Notes: generated by a model not told the origin, from the letters alone. DNA of 35,164 nucleotides from CBDUQP01 sp965369385 (GCA_965369385.1 CBDUQP010000018.1:1-35164); one strand, 5' to 3'; counted from the stretch's first letter, positions 1 to 9,070 are shown. A program made the numbers and translations.

Positions 1-1779
1 TATCAGTCCGGGATCAATATCCTTGCCACCATTGGCCATCACAACGAGAATCTGCCCAATTCCTATCAGGGCGATCACACGCGTGTGACCAATATTGATG
101 GCGATATATGCCTGGCTTCGTTCTGCCCGAACGATCAGAGTTTTCTGGATGAGTATGTGACACCCGTTTACGAGATCATGGTATCGTCGCGGCCGGAGTA
201 TATCTGGATCGATGATGACGTAAGATTCGGAGGTCACCTGCCGATCAGCGGCACGTGCTTCTGCGATAATTGCCTGGCGATATTCGCCGAGGAATTCGGC
301 AAGCAGTACACTCGCCAGTCGCTGAAGGATGCGTTTGATGGTGGTTCGTTTGACGAGCGAATCGCCATTCGCCGCCAGTGGTTGCAGCACCAGCGCAACA
401 AGATGAATCGCCTGCTGAAGCACATAGAACGTGTAACCCACGCGGCCGATCCCAAGATGCCTCTGGGCTTCATGGATGGCGACCGCTTCATCGAGGGGTT
501 CGATCAGGACTCCTGGGCCGAGTCGCTAACTGGCCCGGACAAGGTGGAAGTGCTCTGGCGTCCCGGTGGTGGGTGCTACACCGAGAGGGATTTGGTGGCA
601 CATGAGTACAAGTGTCACACCATCGGGCGCAATTGTGCCAAGCTGCCCAAGAGTGTTGTGCGTATCGAGTCCGAGATCGAGAGCTTCCCATACGAGCGAC
701 TCAAGAAGAGTGTTCGCATGACGAGTTTCGAGTCGGCTGCCTACATCGCGGCCGGCAGCACGGGCACGGCGTTCAATGTGCTGTCGATGTACGATGAGCC
801 GCTTGATGCTTATGAACCGTTGATCGCAGGATTGCACGCCCATCGCCCGTTCTATGACTTGCTTGTGAGCAGCAGTGGTCGGGAGCGAACCCGGGGTGTG
901 TGGACCGGGTTAGTGAAGGATGCATTCGTCGCCAAGAATGTGGATGACGAGTGGATGGGCAATGGCGTGGTTCCGAGCATATATGAAAGCACCGATTTCA
1001 TCGAGAACGGTTTCCCCTGCGCGTATCGGCAGGAAGAAGCGGAAGTAGCGATAGTCAACGCCGATATCGTGGTGGCGATGAATGACGAGGAACTCCGCAC
1101 AATGCTGGCCGGCGGAGTATATATGGATGCTGACGCACTTATACGCCTGAATGAGATGGGCTATGGCGAGTTCACCGGGTTCCGTAGCGCAGAGACGTGC
1201 GAGGTCGATTGCATAGAGCACTATCTGGATCATCCGCTCAATGCTGAACTCGTCTGCCGCTATCGCAATGGTCGCCAGTCATTCTGGCCGTCCACGGTTC
1301 ACTTCCTCGAAGCCACCGCAGATGGCGCCCAGGCGATTGCCAGCGTCGTAGACTACAATTACGAACAGACTAATCCTTGCTGCATGGGTGTTTACGAGAA
1401 TTCGCTGGGTGGAAGAGTATGCGTCGCGGGTTACTATGCCTGGCAGCATATGCAGCATCACGATAAGAGTGCCCAACTGAAAGCTATTGTCAGGTGGCTG
1501 TCGAAAGACAAGCTTTCTGCCTATATCGCCTCATACCACAAGATAAACATGTGGATGCGAGATTTGGGCGATGGCAAGTTTTCTGCGGTTCTGTCCACCC
1601 CGTATCTGGACGCTGCCGATGGCGTGGTCCTGGCGGTTCGTACTACTAGTGAGGAAGTAAGGGCCTACGATATGGATTGCAGCGAGAGCGTGATCCGGGT
1701 CAGCGGGACTGATGGTGACTATAAATTCTTTGAAATACCGAAGTTCGAATCATTCAGCCTGATGCTGATTAAGAACTGA
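1..1779 (+). CDS. Glycoside-hydrolase-like protein (GH42-like architecture), 5' truncated by window edge
   Basis: The reading frame is open to base 1, so the GTG at 85 is probably internal and the true start lies outside the window. The protein is a clear paralogue of the minus-strand gene ending at 3158. Shared landmarks in order are C-x-C-P, IWIDDDVR followed by a CFCDNC cluster, a mid-region 'GGVYMDADALIRLNEMGYGE' segment, and YENSLGGRV near the end. By that alignment about 80 N-terminal residues are missing. An N-terminal TIM-barrel-like part followed by a glutamine-amidotransferase-like segment resembles GH42-type beta-galactosidases with their trimerisation domain, but I cannot assign a known family or substrate. 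The acidic cluster WIDDD versus WVEDD in the paralogue is a candidate active-site element (inference). No signal peptide can be judged because the start is missing. Sure of a real gene, unsure of function. Confidence 0.75.
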   Translation, partial: YQSGINILATIGHHNENLPNSYQGDHTRVTNIDGDICLASFCPNDQSFLDEYVTPVYEIMVSSRPEYIWIDDDVRFGGHLPISGTCFCDNCLAIFAEEFGKQYTRQSLKDAFDGGSFDERIAIRRQWLQHQRNKMNRLLKHIERVTHAADPKMPLGFMDGDRFIEGFDQDSWAESLTGPDKVEVLWRPGGGCYTERDLVAHEYKCHTIGRNCAKLPKSVVRIESEIESFPYERLKKSVRMTSFESAAYIAAGSTGTAFNVLSMYDEPLDAYEPLIAGLHAHRPFYDLLVSSSGRERTRGVWTGLVKDAFVAKNVDDEWMGNGVVPSIYESTDFIENGFPCAYRQEEAEVAIVNADIVVAMNDEELRTMLAGGVYMDADALIRLNEMGYGEFTGFRSAETCEVDCIEHYLDHPLNAELVCRYRNGRQSFWPSTVHFLEATADGAQAIASVVDYNYEQTNPCCMGVYENSLGGRVCVAGYYAWQHMQHHDKSAQLKAIVRWLSKDKLSAYIASYHKINMWMRDLGDGKFSAVLSTPYLDAADGVVLAVRTTSEEVRAYDMDCSESVIRVSGTDGDYKFFEIPKFESFSLMLIKN

Positions 1780-2249
1780 AATCAGCCCCGAAGGTCGGGC
1801 AGATATGCGATATTTGCGGCGATTCGGACGGATATCCAGATCGTCGCATCATAGTTTTTTTAGAGATTTCATGTTTCGGTTGGCTGGCGTGTATATGATA
1901 TTGTGTGCGTTGCAGGGGTTCTAAGGGGCTCCAAGTGGCTTCTGAAACGGGTTTTCGGCTATAAATGGTGGATAATTAGGATTTATGGACAGAAGTATTA
2001 AAATTATTCACTATTGCCTTGCTTCCGATGCCCCCCCCATAGAGAATACTAGGCATTCTTATGAGTCGAGACTCTGTTAGGAAACGGTTCCTGACGCTTT
2101 CGACTAGATGTTTTTGCATGCGGTTTGTTTTTCAGCTTGTGCTGTTTCTGTCTCTTTGCGTTGGGCGTAAGCTTTTGCGGAAAGTGGCGGGGCGGCTTGA
2201 ATGGTGATGCTGGCGAATCCGATGTGCATTTTTTGAAGGAGCCATGATT
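1780..2249 (+). other. Gene-free stretch and likely long leader of the cold shock gene
   Basis: No plausible protein is seen in these 470 bases. It holds a run of eight C (2031-2038), and two short hairpins back to back: GAGTC-GA-GACTC at 2063-2074 and AGGAA-ACGG-TTCCT at 2079-2092. Between them and the cspA-like start lie about 150 bases of T/G-rich DNA. Cold shock genes often have long structured 5' leaders (family knowledge). I could not pick a convincing promoter here. Confidence 0.35.
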
Positions 2250-2450
2250 ATGGCAACAGGCAAAGTAAAGTGGTTTAATGACACCAAGGGTTTCGGCTTC
2301 ATCGAGGCTGATGACGGTACGGAAGCTTTCGTACATCACAATGACATTCAGGGCGAAGGCTTCAAGTCTTTGGCCGAAGGCGAACCCGTAACGTTCGAGA
2401 TCACGGAAGGCCCCAAGGGTCCCCGCGCTGTCAACGTCGTCAAGGGTTAG
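2250..2450 (+). CDS. cspA: Cold shock domain protein (CspA family)
   Basis: A 66-residue single-domain cold shock protein, the usual length for the family. It opens with MATGKVKWFNDTKGFGFIE, holding the RNP1-like KGFGFIE, followed by the RNP2-like AFVHHND. These aromatic motifs bind single-stranded RNA and DNA, and such proteins act as RNA chaperones in the cytoplasm. The start at 2250 is preferred over the in-frame ATG at 2244. GGAG at 2238-2241 sits 8 bases before 2250 but only 2 before 2244, and the family begins with M-x-x-G-x-V-K-W-F. It is a lone gene with a terminator downstream. Whether it responds to cold or is constitutive cannot be told from the sequence. Confidence 0.95.
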   Translation: MATGKVKWFNDTKGFGFIEADDGTEAFVHHNDIQGEGFKSLAEGEPVTFEITEGPKGPRAVNVVKG

Positions 2451-2524
2451 TCCTTGCTGGCTGACGGATGATGTTGGCTTGAGAAAGCCCGCAGAAGTCT
2501 TTTAAGCCGAAGATTGTAAAAAAT

Positions 2525-2575
2525 CGGGACAGTCGCAATTGCCCAACTGGGCTAATCGCGGCTGTCCCGTTCTTT
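2525..2575 (+). terminator. Rho-independent terminator after the cold shock gene
   Basis: Arms CGGGACAG (2525-2532) and CTGTCCCG (2562-2569) pair perfectly over 8 bp. Inside lies a second stem, GCCC-AACT-GGGC, so the structure is a long compound hairpin. It is followed by TTCTTTA. It begins 74 bases after the cspA stop. The GGGACAG core also appears in the tandem repeat at the right window edge, so a REP-like origin is possible. Confidence 0.7.
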
Positions 2576-2625
2576 ATGCGCTCTGCGAGCGATTTTCGTC
2601 TTTGCTGCTGTAGAGGCCCGCAAGG

Positions 2626-3081
2626 GCCGGCGCAAATCATAGCCCATGGTGACCTGCCTGCCGGCAGGCAGGCTGGAGCGAAGCGAAAGGAGCCGTGGGT
2701 TTGTAATGCCGTCGAAGACAGAGCCCCTTCAGGGGTGATCCAACGCTTCGTGCACAGTTACCCCAACGCCTTGCCGCCATTCCAAGCAGTATCATGCCTT
2801 TGGAGAAAGCTGCTGTCTGCCGTTGAACCCCAAAGGGGTGAAAAGCGGTTAGCCGGGGTTGAGCTCAGCTTGCTGAGCGAGCCCCCGGACCCCAGCTCCA
2901 GACAATCAGAACCCCGCAGGGGTGAAATGCCGCATTTTCGATGTGAATTCACCGCCCGATTTCGCGATCCATCCCTGCGATTGCGTCTGGATCACCCCTG
3001 AAGGGGCTCTCTGGGTTTCGTCACCGATACCCACGGCTCCGTCGCTTCGCGACTACACCGTGGGCTATGGTTCGCGCCGGC
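2626..3081. repeat. Palindrome-rich inverted-repeat element (non-coding)
   Basis: The outer parts form an imperfect long inverted repeat. The left arm (2626-2741) reads GCCGGCGCAAATCATAGCCC and ends AGCCCCTTCAGGGGTGATCC. The reverse complement of the right arm (2989-3081) starts GCCGGCGCGAACCATAGCCC and ends with the same AGCCCCTTCAGGGGTGATCC. Within the left arm is a perfect 20-bp palindrome at 2653-2672. Between the arms are further CCCC-n3-GGGG units followed by TGAAA at 2828-2838 and 2912-2922, and a hairpin GCTCAGC-TT-GCTGAGC at 2863-2878. No transposase is present. It looks like a REP/MITE-type non-autonomous repeat between two convergent genes. Confidence 0.7.
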
Positions 3082-3157
3082 TCTGACGAGCCTCTTACGA
3101 CACGACACAACACAACAGCCCACAACGTTCGTTACGCTTACGATGTGAATTCGCCTT

Positions 3158-5224
3158 CTAACTGAATCTCACGATGGCGGGGCATTTGCAGGTCAGCGTT
3201 ATCGGCATTGTCAATTCCAGCTTGCTATCTGATTGCGTCAGCGTGCCGGGCGCGTCCTGCCATGTGCCGTCGGCGGCTAGCAACTCGGCTTTGGTGATCT
3301 TCCTGTCACCGGTGGCGAGTGTGAGCTTCACTTCCTGCCAATCGTCGAGGCTAAGGTTGAACACGCCAGCCACCGTGTGATCGGCGAAATCCATCCGGTA
3401 AACCAGCGGATACACGCCGTCGCCGCTTACGCTCAGTGGGAGGGTATCTCTGCTTAGCCAGTTCAGCACTGCCGTTAACTGCTGGCGGCGGTAGCTGTTC
3501 AGGTATGCTTGCGCATATGACGATTCAGAAATATCCATCGGCACCACTGCCACTCTGCCGCCGAGTGAGTTCTCGTACAGCGTGGTGAAGTCGGCGATAA
3601 CTTTGTTGTCCTTATCCAGGATCCGGCTGATGACGCGGGTGCCTTTGGCTCGTGTCAGCCATGCAACGCGAGTTTCGCCGGTACTCAGGCTCGGTAGCGA
3701 CATTGTGCTGAATCGCAGGGGGGCTCCGCCAAAGTCCGGATCGGTCATTTCTTCAACGCTTACCTGCGTGTTGCGGTTCAGTCCGCCGGTCTTCTGCACT
3801 TCAACAATACCAATCTGCTCGCCAAATCCGCGGGCGATCAACGTCTCGGCCGCGTGCAGGTCAATAAGTACGCCACTGGATAGGATTTCGCTGATTTCTT
3901 CATCGCTGAAGCAGTCGATCAGCGTTGCGTTGAGGGCAACCACATTCGACTCGTCAAAGGTCGTCGCGATACCCAGCGAGTTCAGGATGTTTTGCCATGC
4001 GTAATCGGTGCAGCCCATCGCCCCGTGATCGCCGCCGGCTTTGAGCTGTTTAGTGTAGCTGGCGCGTTCGTGATGCAGGAGTCGCACGCCTCGCAGGGCC
4101 TGCCGCGGCTGATGCGTTTCGATAATAGCATCGATGAATGCCCGCTTGCCGGCGAGCATGGCTTCCAGATTGGGCTCGACCGCCAGCGGCGTTCCGATGT
4201 GATCGTAGAAGTTCATTGTGGCACCCTCGCTGCCGAGTGCCGCCGATAGCGCCAATTGCAGGAAGCTGAAGGTGGCCGACTTGGAATAACCCGTGAAGGG
4301 CCAGTTCTCAACTTCGCTCTGTTCTATGGTGCCTGCGGGCAGAACATGGCGGGTGAGCTTGATCATGTCGGACGAGTAGTACAGGCCTCGCAGCGAGTTT
4401 TCGTTGTAGTTGCCAAGGGGCGGGCGGCTGTAGATTGGCTTGTCCGGGTCGAGGGCCTTGGCAAAATCATGCCAGTAGCGTCCTTCCATGCAGTGATTGT
4501 TCGGCCCGGAGGACATGAGCCCAATGAATATTTCCCGATCGGTATCGAGTACCGCTCTTGAAAGAACTCTCGCCACGTCCAGCATGGTCTGACGCTGGAA
4601 GTCCAGCCACATGGTCCGCAGCGGATCCGGCTTGCCGGGCGCAAGAATGGCGCTGACCAGATCTTCGCGCGTAAGCTGGCGTCCGGCAATTTCGCTCATC
4701 GCCTGCAAGTGCGAATCGCAGAAGCACCCGAAGGTGATCGGTTCATGATTGAACGTGCGGATATCGTCTTCAACCCACATCACCTGCGGCTTGGTGCTTG
4801 AGTATAGTTGCCACAGCTTGGTGGTGTGTTCGCGCCACGCGTTGCTGAGCGGGCAGGCGCAGGCATGGCACTGGGTGCCATCATGGCCGACCATCCAATG
4901 CATGTCCGGATAGATTTCGCGCAGATCCTTCCCGCGATCGCAGTGATTCTGCGTTGTCCACGGATTAAGCGAGTAGGTCACGCCGATTGCGTTGAGGGCA
5001 TCGCGCGTGCGATGGAGGTAGGGCAGGTAATCTTCCAGCCATTGGATCGTAGGAATACCGTGGCTGAATTCCTCGGTATCCACCTTGACGATGATCTCGT
5101 CGGTGTGCGTTCTCTGACAGAATCCCAGCAGTTCGTCGAGTGTCTCGTCGAATCGCCATGAGGGCAGAGTTCTGCGAAGGGCGTAGACGCCCGGTTTGTG
5201 ACCGATGTCCTGTTGTGTGCGCAT
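3158..5224 (-). CDS. Glycoside-hydrolase-like protein (GH42-like), paralogue of the gene at 1-1779
   Basis: A 688-residue protein when started at 5224, where GGAG lies 6 bases upstream on the minus strand; the frame runs 35 codons further but through the promoter candidate. It begins MRTQQDIGHKPGVYALRRTL with no signal peptide, so it is probably cytoplasmic. Landmarks are CHACACP (about residues 119-125), MWVEDDIRTF (about 149), GCFCDSH (about 166), SSGVLIDLHAAETLIARGFG (amidotransferase-like part) and YENSLGGRV near the C-terminus. All have counterparts in the truncated gene at the left edge. The likely role is hydrolysis of a glycoside, but the family and substrate are unassigned. It lies downstream of and in line with the glycyl radical enzyme gene. 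Confidence 0.8.
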   Translation of the reverse strand: MRTQQDIGHKPGVYALRRTLPSWRFDETLDELLGFCQRTHTDEIIVKVDTEEFSHGIPTIQWLEDYLPYLHRTRDALNAIGVTYSLNPWTTQNHCDRGKDLREIYPDMHWMVGHDGTQCHACACPLSNAWREHTTKLWQLYSSTKPQVMWVEDDIRTFNHEPITFGCFCDSHLQAMSEIAGRQLTREDLVSAILAPGKPDPLRTMWLDFQRQTMLDVARVLSRAVLDTDREIFIGLMSSGPNNHCMEGRYWHDFAKALDPDKPIYSRPPLGNYNENSLRGLYYSSDMIKLTRHVLPAGTIEQSEVENWPFTGYSKSATFSFLQLALSAALGSEGATMNFYDHIGTPLAVEPNLEAMLAGKRAFIDAIIETHQPRQALRGVRLLHHERASYTKQLKAGGDHGAMGCTDYAWQNILNSLGIATTFDESNVVALNATLIDCFSDEEISEILSSGVLIDLHAAETLIARGFGEQIGIVEVQKTGGLNRNTQVSVEEMTDPDFGGAPLRFSTMSLPSLSTGETRVAWLTRAKGTRVISRILDKDNKVIADFTTLYENSLGGRVAVVPMDISESSYAQAYLNSYRRQQLTAVLNWLSRDTLPLSVSGDGVYPLVYRMDFADHTVAGVFNLSLDDWQEVKLTLATGDRKITKAELLAADGTWQDAPGTLTQSDSKLELTMPITLTCKCPAIVRFS

Positions 5225-5267
5225 GGTGTACTCCGCTATTGCGAGGCGTGGCTGCTCTGCAGAGTCA

Positions 5268-5295
5268 AACATATGTGCATTGGGGTGGATGTCAA
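5268..5295 (-). promoter_or_regulatory. Sigma-70-type promoter candidate for the GH-like gene
   Basis: On the minus strand a perfect TTGACA (complement of 5290-5295) is followed after 16 bases by TATGTT (complement of 5268-5273). It lies about 45 bases upstream of the chosen ATG at 5224. This supports the shorter start, because longer starts would lie upstream of or inside the promoter. Confidence 0.5.
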
Positions 5296-5373
5296 GCGTG
5301 TGCGGGCGGCCGGAAAGAGAATTATGCAAATGAAAGGTACAATTGGTTCACTCGCAATTTGCCTACGAGTCAG

Positions 5374-7464
5374 TCACATGCCGACTTCGGTGCGTTCTAT
5401 AATCGCGTCCTGCCATGGCTTCGCGAGAGTAGTGAATTGCGCACTGTAGCCGCTTATGCGTACTTTCATATCTGTGTGCTGCTGCGGCTGGGCTTGTGCG
5501 GTGCGGAGATCGTCGGCGTTGGTGATGTTCATGTGCAGGTGAAAGCCGCCCTTGGCGAAGTATGTTTCGATTATGCGCCACAGACGCATTATGCCGCCAG
5601 GGCCTTCGATATCCGCGCGGCTGAACGAGAGCATGAGCGGATTGCCGCAACCGCATCTGTCATGCGGGATGCTCGCCGCCGAGCTCACTATCGATGTCGG
5701 CGTGATGTCTGAGCAGTAGATGTCCGGGGCGACTCCGTAGGACACACGATCTCCATCGCGACGCCCGTCGGGTGTGGCGTGGAAATCCGGATCTGTGTCC
5801 GCGCCGAACTGGAACAGTCCGGGATATGGACGCACGCCATTTGCCATTCTGCTGGCATTTATCATGTCCGCCACGAAGCCGGATATATCGGTAGCGATCA
5901 CATTTGTGGTTTCGCTGTCTGAACCGTACTTGCCCGACAGATTCCTGCATTGCTGACAGATTCGCTCGTCGCTGAAGTTTTCCGCCAGTTGCGCGGCGAG
6001 CTGCTCCAGCGACAGTTCACCAGTTTCATAGACGAGCTTCTGGACCACCAGAAGGCTGTCGATAACTGTGCCCAGTCCGAGCACATTCACGCCAAAAATA
6101 GTGTATTTAGCCCCGCATTCCTCGGCCGTCAGCAAACTCTCTATGCAACCGGTCAGGCAGATCGCCTGGAAAGGGCTGGCCGCGTTCTGTGCGAGCGTGT
6201 CCAGCAGGTCCTGATACGTTTTCAAGCATTCGTGATAGCGGTCCTTGATGAACGTCTTGAACTCCGCGACGAAACCATCAAATGTTCCGGCGCTCGCCTG
6301 CTGCACGTAGTCGGCGAGCACATTCACCAGCGGCAGCTTTCCCGCCACCGTCAGTGCGTATGTGTCGCCTTGCGAGGCGGCTTCATAACAGCCGACAATC
6401 GCGAAGTCACGGGCACGGTCAATCGGCAAGCCTGTCGCTTGCAGCGAGCGGATGACCACGTCGTCATTGAAGAATGATGGCATGCCGATTCCGGCTGAAC
6501 ACAGTTCCAGCGATATTTCGCGGAATTGTTGCGAAGTGTTCTTGCAGATTCGCACAGAAAGCGAAGGCTGAAACGTGCGGACCTCGGCCGCCACTTCAAG
6601 ACAGAGCAGCGATAGTGGATTCTCGGCCAGACTGCCTTCGCTGTCGATTCCGCCAAGAATAAGGTTCTGCGATTCGTCACCTTCGCAGCACTTTAGCCAG
6701 AAACACGCCAGCATCTCGGCCGCGAATTTCATATTCAGCACGCCCGTGTTCAGATCATTGCGAAGTAGCGGCCACATGTATTGGTCAAAACGCCCGAATG
6801 AAATCGCGGTGTTTCCACTTTCGGCATGCAGGAACACCTGCGTGAACCACAGAAGTTGCAGACCACCGGCGAAGGTACAAGGTGGTTCAGTGGCGATTTG
6901 GCGGCAAGTCTCGGCAATTTGTTGCAGTTCCACCTGGCGTTCAGGATCGTGGGTGGTCTGGGCGAGGGCATGTGCGGTATCAGCGTGTCGCCTGATGAAT
7001 TCTGAAAGCGCCTCAGCCGCCAGAGTCATCGCGGTGCGATTGGTCTCTGTGCGTTCGTCGGAGGTTTCCGGGGTGCTTGCTGCGATATCTTGGAGCAGTC
7101 CGCCCAGCCCTCGCCTGAGAACCCTGCCGTAGTCCACCGCAATGTGCCCGTGATTGGAGCAAAATCCCATCTGATCTCGCAGATCGCTCGTGAGCTTCTC
7201 GCCGCGATGGGTCCATCCGGAAAACCGCTGCGAACCGATAATCAGTTCATCATTCCGGATAGCTATTGGCATTAACGCGGCGAATTGGCGAAGGAATTCG
7301 GATCTCTGCACGGCTGCGGGCGAGCCCGAAGTAGCACAATAGGCGTCAAAGGCGATCTGCGCACATGACAACCGCTCATCATATGATGATATGTATGTTC
7401 CGGGGTATGCGTCGAAGTCCTTCTGGGCGCGGGCCATCAGCCGCCCAAGGCGTTCAGTCAACAT
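5374..7464 (-). CDS. Glycyl radical enzyme, pyruvate formate-lyase family
   Basis: A 696-residue protein with both hallmarks of the family. The thiyl-radical loop is VGCYEA with a single Cys at about 359 followed by Glu 361. The glycyl radical domain near the C-terminus has RISGYSAQF with the radical Gly at about 672. True pyruvate formate-lyase has a Cys-Cys pair, so the single Cys followed by x-Glu points to the lyase/dehydratase branch (glycerol dehydratase, CutC and similar), substrate unknown. At 696 aa it is shorter than most members. GAGGAA lies 5 bases before the ATG. The radical needs an SAM-radical activase, and none is encoded in this window. Being oxygen-sensitive, it suggests an anaerobic host. 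The gene sits between a nuclease gene and a glycoside-hydrolase-like gene on the same strand. Confidence 0.9.
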   Translation of the reverse strand: MLTERLGRLMARAQKDFDAYPGTYISSYDERLSCAQIAFDAYCATSGSPAAVQRSEFLRQFAALMPIAIRNDELIIGSQRFSGWTHRGEKLTSDLRDQMGFCSNHGHIAVDYGRVLRRGLGGLLQDIAASTPETSDERTETNRTAMTLAAEALSEFIRRHADTAHALAQTTHDPERQVELQQIAETCRQIATEPPCTFAGGLQLLWFTQVFLHAESGNTAISFGRFDQYMWPLLRNDLNTGVLNMKFAAEMLACFWLKCCEGDESQNLILGGIDSEGSLAENPLSLLCLEVAAEVRTFQPSLSVRICKNTSQQFREISLELCSAGIGMPSFFNDDVVIRSLQATGLPIDRARDFAIVGCYEAASQGDTYALTVAGKLPLVNVLADYVQQASAGTFDGFVAEFKTFIKDRYHECLKTYQDLLDTLAQNAASPFQAICLTGCIESLLTAEECGAKYTIFGVNVLGLGTVIDSLLVVQKLVYETGELSLEQLAAQLAENFSDERICQQCRNLSGKYGSDSETTNVIATDISGFVADMINASRMANGVRPYPGLFQFGADTDPDFHATPDGRRDGDRVSYGVAPDIYCSDITPTSIVSSAASIPHDRCGCGNPLMLSFSRADIEGPGGIMRLWRIIETYFAKGGFHLHMNITNADDLRTAQAQPQQHTDMKVRISGYSAQFTTLAKPWQDAIIERTEVGM

Positions 7465-7507
7465 CGTAGTTCCTCAATCTGAGCACAATGGCTCGCTTGA
7501 TGCCACC

Positions 7508-7536
7508 ATTCTAGACGTCCTTGGCTGGTCTAGCAA
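7508..7536 (-). promoter_or_regulatory. Sigma-70-type promoter candidate for the glycyl radical enzyme
   Basis: On the minus strand TTGCTA (complement of 7531-7536) and TAGAAT (complement of 7508-7513) are 17 bases apart, in the 126-base gap upstream of the glycyl radical enzyme start. The -10 matches consensus at 5 of 6 positions and the -35 at 4 of 6. Confidence 0.45.
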
Positions 7537-7590
7537 TGAGGTTTTGGCAGATATAGGCGGAACTCGATGAATTGCAGGTGTTTTGGGCGA

Positions 7591-8796
7591 TTATGCGTCG
7601 ATTAGCGGGTCGCATCCGGTGAGTAGCAGGCACACGAGCTGGGCCATCGAGAGCAGGTCTATCAGGTTGTGGTGCAGGATCGCCTGCATTTCGGCTGCAT
7701 CGCCGGATTCGGTGAACCGTTTGTAGGCAGCCGGGATGGCGCGGCTGGCGATATCGCCTTCTCGATGGCGATGGAGTACGCGGCGTTCGATTGTGCCAAG
7801 GCGGCAGTTGGGAAGCCGTCCCTTCCACAGGCGCCGGGCTTCCTTTAGCAGGTCCAGATGGGGGGCCATGCGATTGTCACCGGGGCCATCGGGAACCGGC
7901 AGGCGGACACCGTGACGCAGGCATCGCTGGCGGATGAGGGGCATATCGAACCTTGCGCCGTTGAACGTTACCAGAACGCCGGTGGCAGAGAGGCGCTCGG
8001 AGAACATTTGCAGCATGCCGGCCTCCTGCGACAGGTCGCGAGCGAGAAACTGCTCGAAAACCAGATCGCCGTCGGCGTAATACATGATGCCGGTAAGAAA
8101 GATTGGCGCATCCTTCAGGCCGCACGTTTCGGTATCCATGAACAGGACATCCTGCGGGCTCGCGTCGGCGATGCAGCATAACTCCGCCGACGATTCAAGC
8201 TCGTGGAAGTATTCGCGCGAACCTCGCATTATGTTGTAGAACTCGGCCGCGATGTGTGCATCTTCGCTGAGCGTGTCGGCCAGCGTGCGCCGGATAACAT
8301 AGACGCCTGATTCTTCACCGGCGGCGGTGGATACGACGATCTCCTTGCCGGGGCAGGCATCTTCGAGCGCGATGGGACCGGAGGGGCTGGCTGAGCCGGA
8401 GCCTTCGATTTCCCGGCTGGATGTTGGATCTGTAGCGGGGGACAGGCCTGATGACGCGGCAGCCGCCTCTGTGAACATGTCGTCAGGAGTCGCGGGGGGA
8501 TTTTCGTCGGGCGTTTCGTCGGGCGTCTCAGATGCGTCGGGCGGAAATTCGTCACAGGGTTGATCGGCTGCGTTGTCGGGCATGCTTGTGCTGGTTTTTG
8601 CATCCTCGCGTGTGTCGGGCCCGTCGGTCGCATCGGCGTCAGCTTCCTCCAGCGCATCAGAGCCCTTGGCGATCATCGATGACAGTGCATTCAGATTCCC
8701 GCTCTTGATGGCGGCTGACAGCTTGTTGGCCTGCGCGAGACGATCTTCGAATTGCTTGCGTCGCTGTTCTTTTTTATTCCAGTCGGTCTTCGCCAC
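7591..8796 (-). CDS. RNase H-fold 3'-5' exonuclease-like protein (YprB family)
   Basis: A 401-residue protein starting with GTG; AGGAG lies 6 bases upstream. The C-terminal half (about 215-395) is an RNase H-like exonuclease domain of the YprB type (Pfam RNase_H_2 by pattern). It has DTETCGL with the metal-binding D221 and E223, VTFNGARFDMPLI with D284, HLDLL (D314), and a terminal HHNLIDLLSM with D380. Members are predicted DEDD-type nucleases; the substrate is unknown. The first part is unusual. Residues 1-45 are charged and probably helical, and about 45-145 are low-complexity and acidic, rich in D, E, P, T and S, probably disordered. It is the first of three same-strand genes, but promoter candidates between them argue against a simple operon. 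Confidence 0.85.
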   Translation of the reverse strand: MAKTDWNKKEQRRKQFEDRLAQANKLSAAIKSGNLNALSSMIAKGSDALEEADADATDGPDTREDAKTSTSMPDNAADQPCDEFPPDASETPDETPDENPPATPDDMFTEAAAASSGLSPATDPTSSREIEGSGSASPSGPIALEDACPGKEIVVSTAAGEESGVYVIRRTLADTLSEDAHIAAEFYNIMRGSREYFHELESSAELCCIADASPQDVLFMDTETCGLKDAPIFLTGIMYYADGDLVFEQFLARDLSQEAGMLQMFSERLSATGVLVTFNGARFDMPLIRQRCLRHGVRLPVPDGPGDNRMAPHLDLLKEARRLWKGRLPNCRLGTIERRVLHRHREGDIASRAIPAAYKRFTESGDAAEMQAILHHNLIDLLSMAQLVCLLLTGCDPLIDA

Positions 8797-9070
8797 AACG
8801 TACTCCTGCTATGTCGCGGCCGGCATCCATGCCGCAACCTCATTTATGCTTTGTTCCAATAAGGCTGTCGGAGAGAAAAATCCGCTGGCCCGGTGCAACG
8901 ACCGACGCACATCCGTGGCTGTTCGTCCCGGCCCGCAAGGCAACGCACAAGCTCTGCGAGCTACGACGCGACAGGTCAGCTTCACTGCTGTAAGATATTC
9001 GTCTTCTGTTAGGGTTTTAGTTTACGATGGATGGCGGCGGGTTTCCAATATAAAAAATTCCATCTCAGAG
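8797..9070. other. Divergent intergenic region, mostly featureless
   Basis: This stretch separates the minus-strand nuclease gene from the plus-strand polymerase cassette. I see no protein and no RNA gene. A small hairpin AGCTC-TGC-GAGCT occurs near 8950, and the first copy of a TGTTAGGGTTT repeat lies at 9007. No convincing promoter for the nuclease gene was found. Confidence 0.3.

Noticed and set aside
1780..1800. Terminator after the first gene (CCCGA-AGG-TCGGG)
   Set aside because: The stem is only 5 bp and no T-run follows.
2031..2038. Run of eight C as a phase-variation tract
   Set aside because: It lies in non-coding DNA far from the cold shock gene start; no frame or promoter spacing depends on it.
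2576..3001. 141-codon plus-strand open frame
   Set aside because: It consists of the palindromic repeat element, has no recognisable protein pattern and no ribosome binding site.
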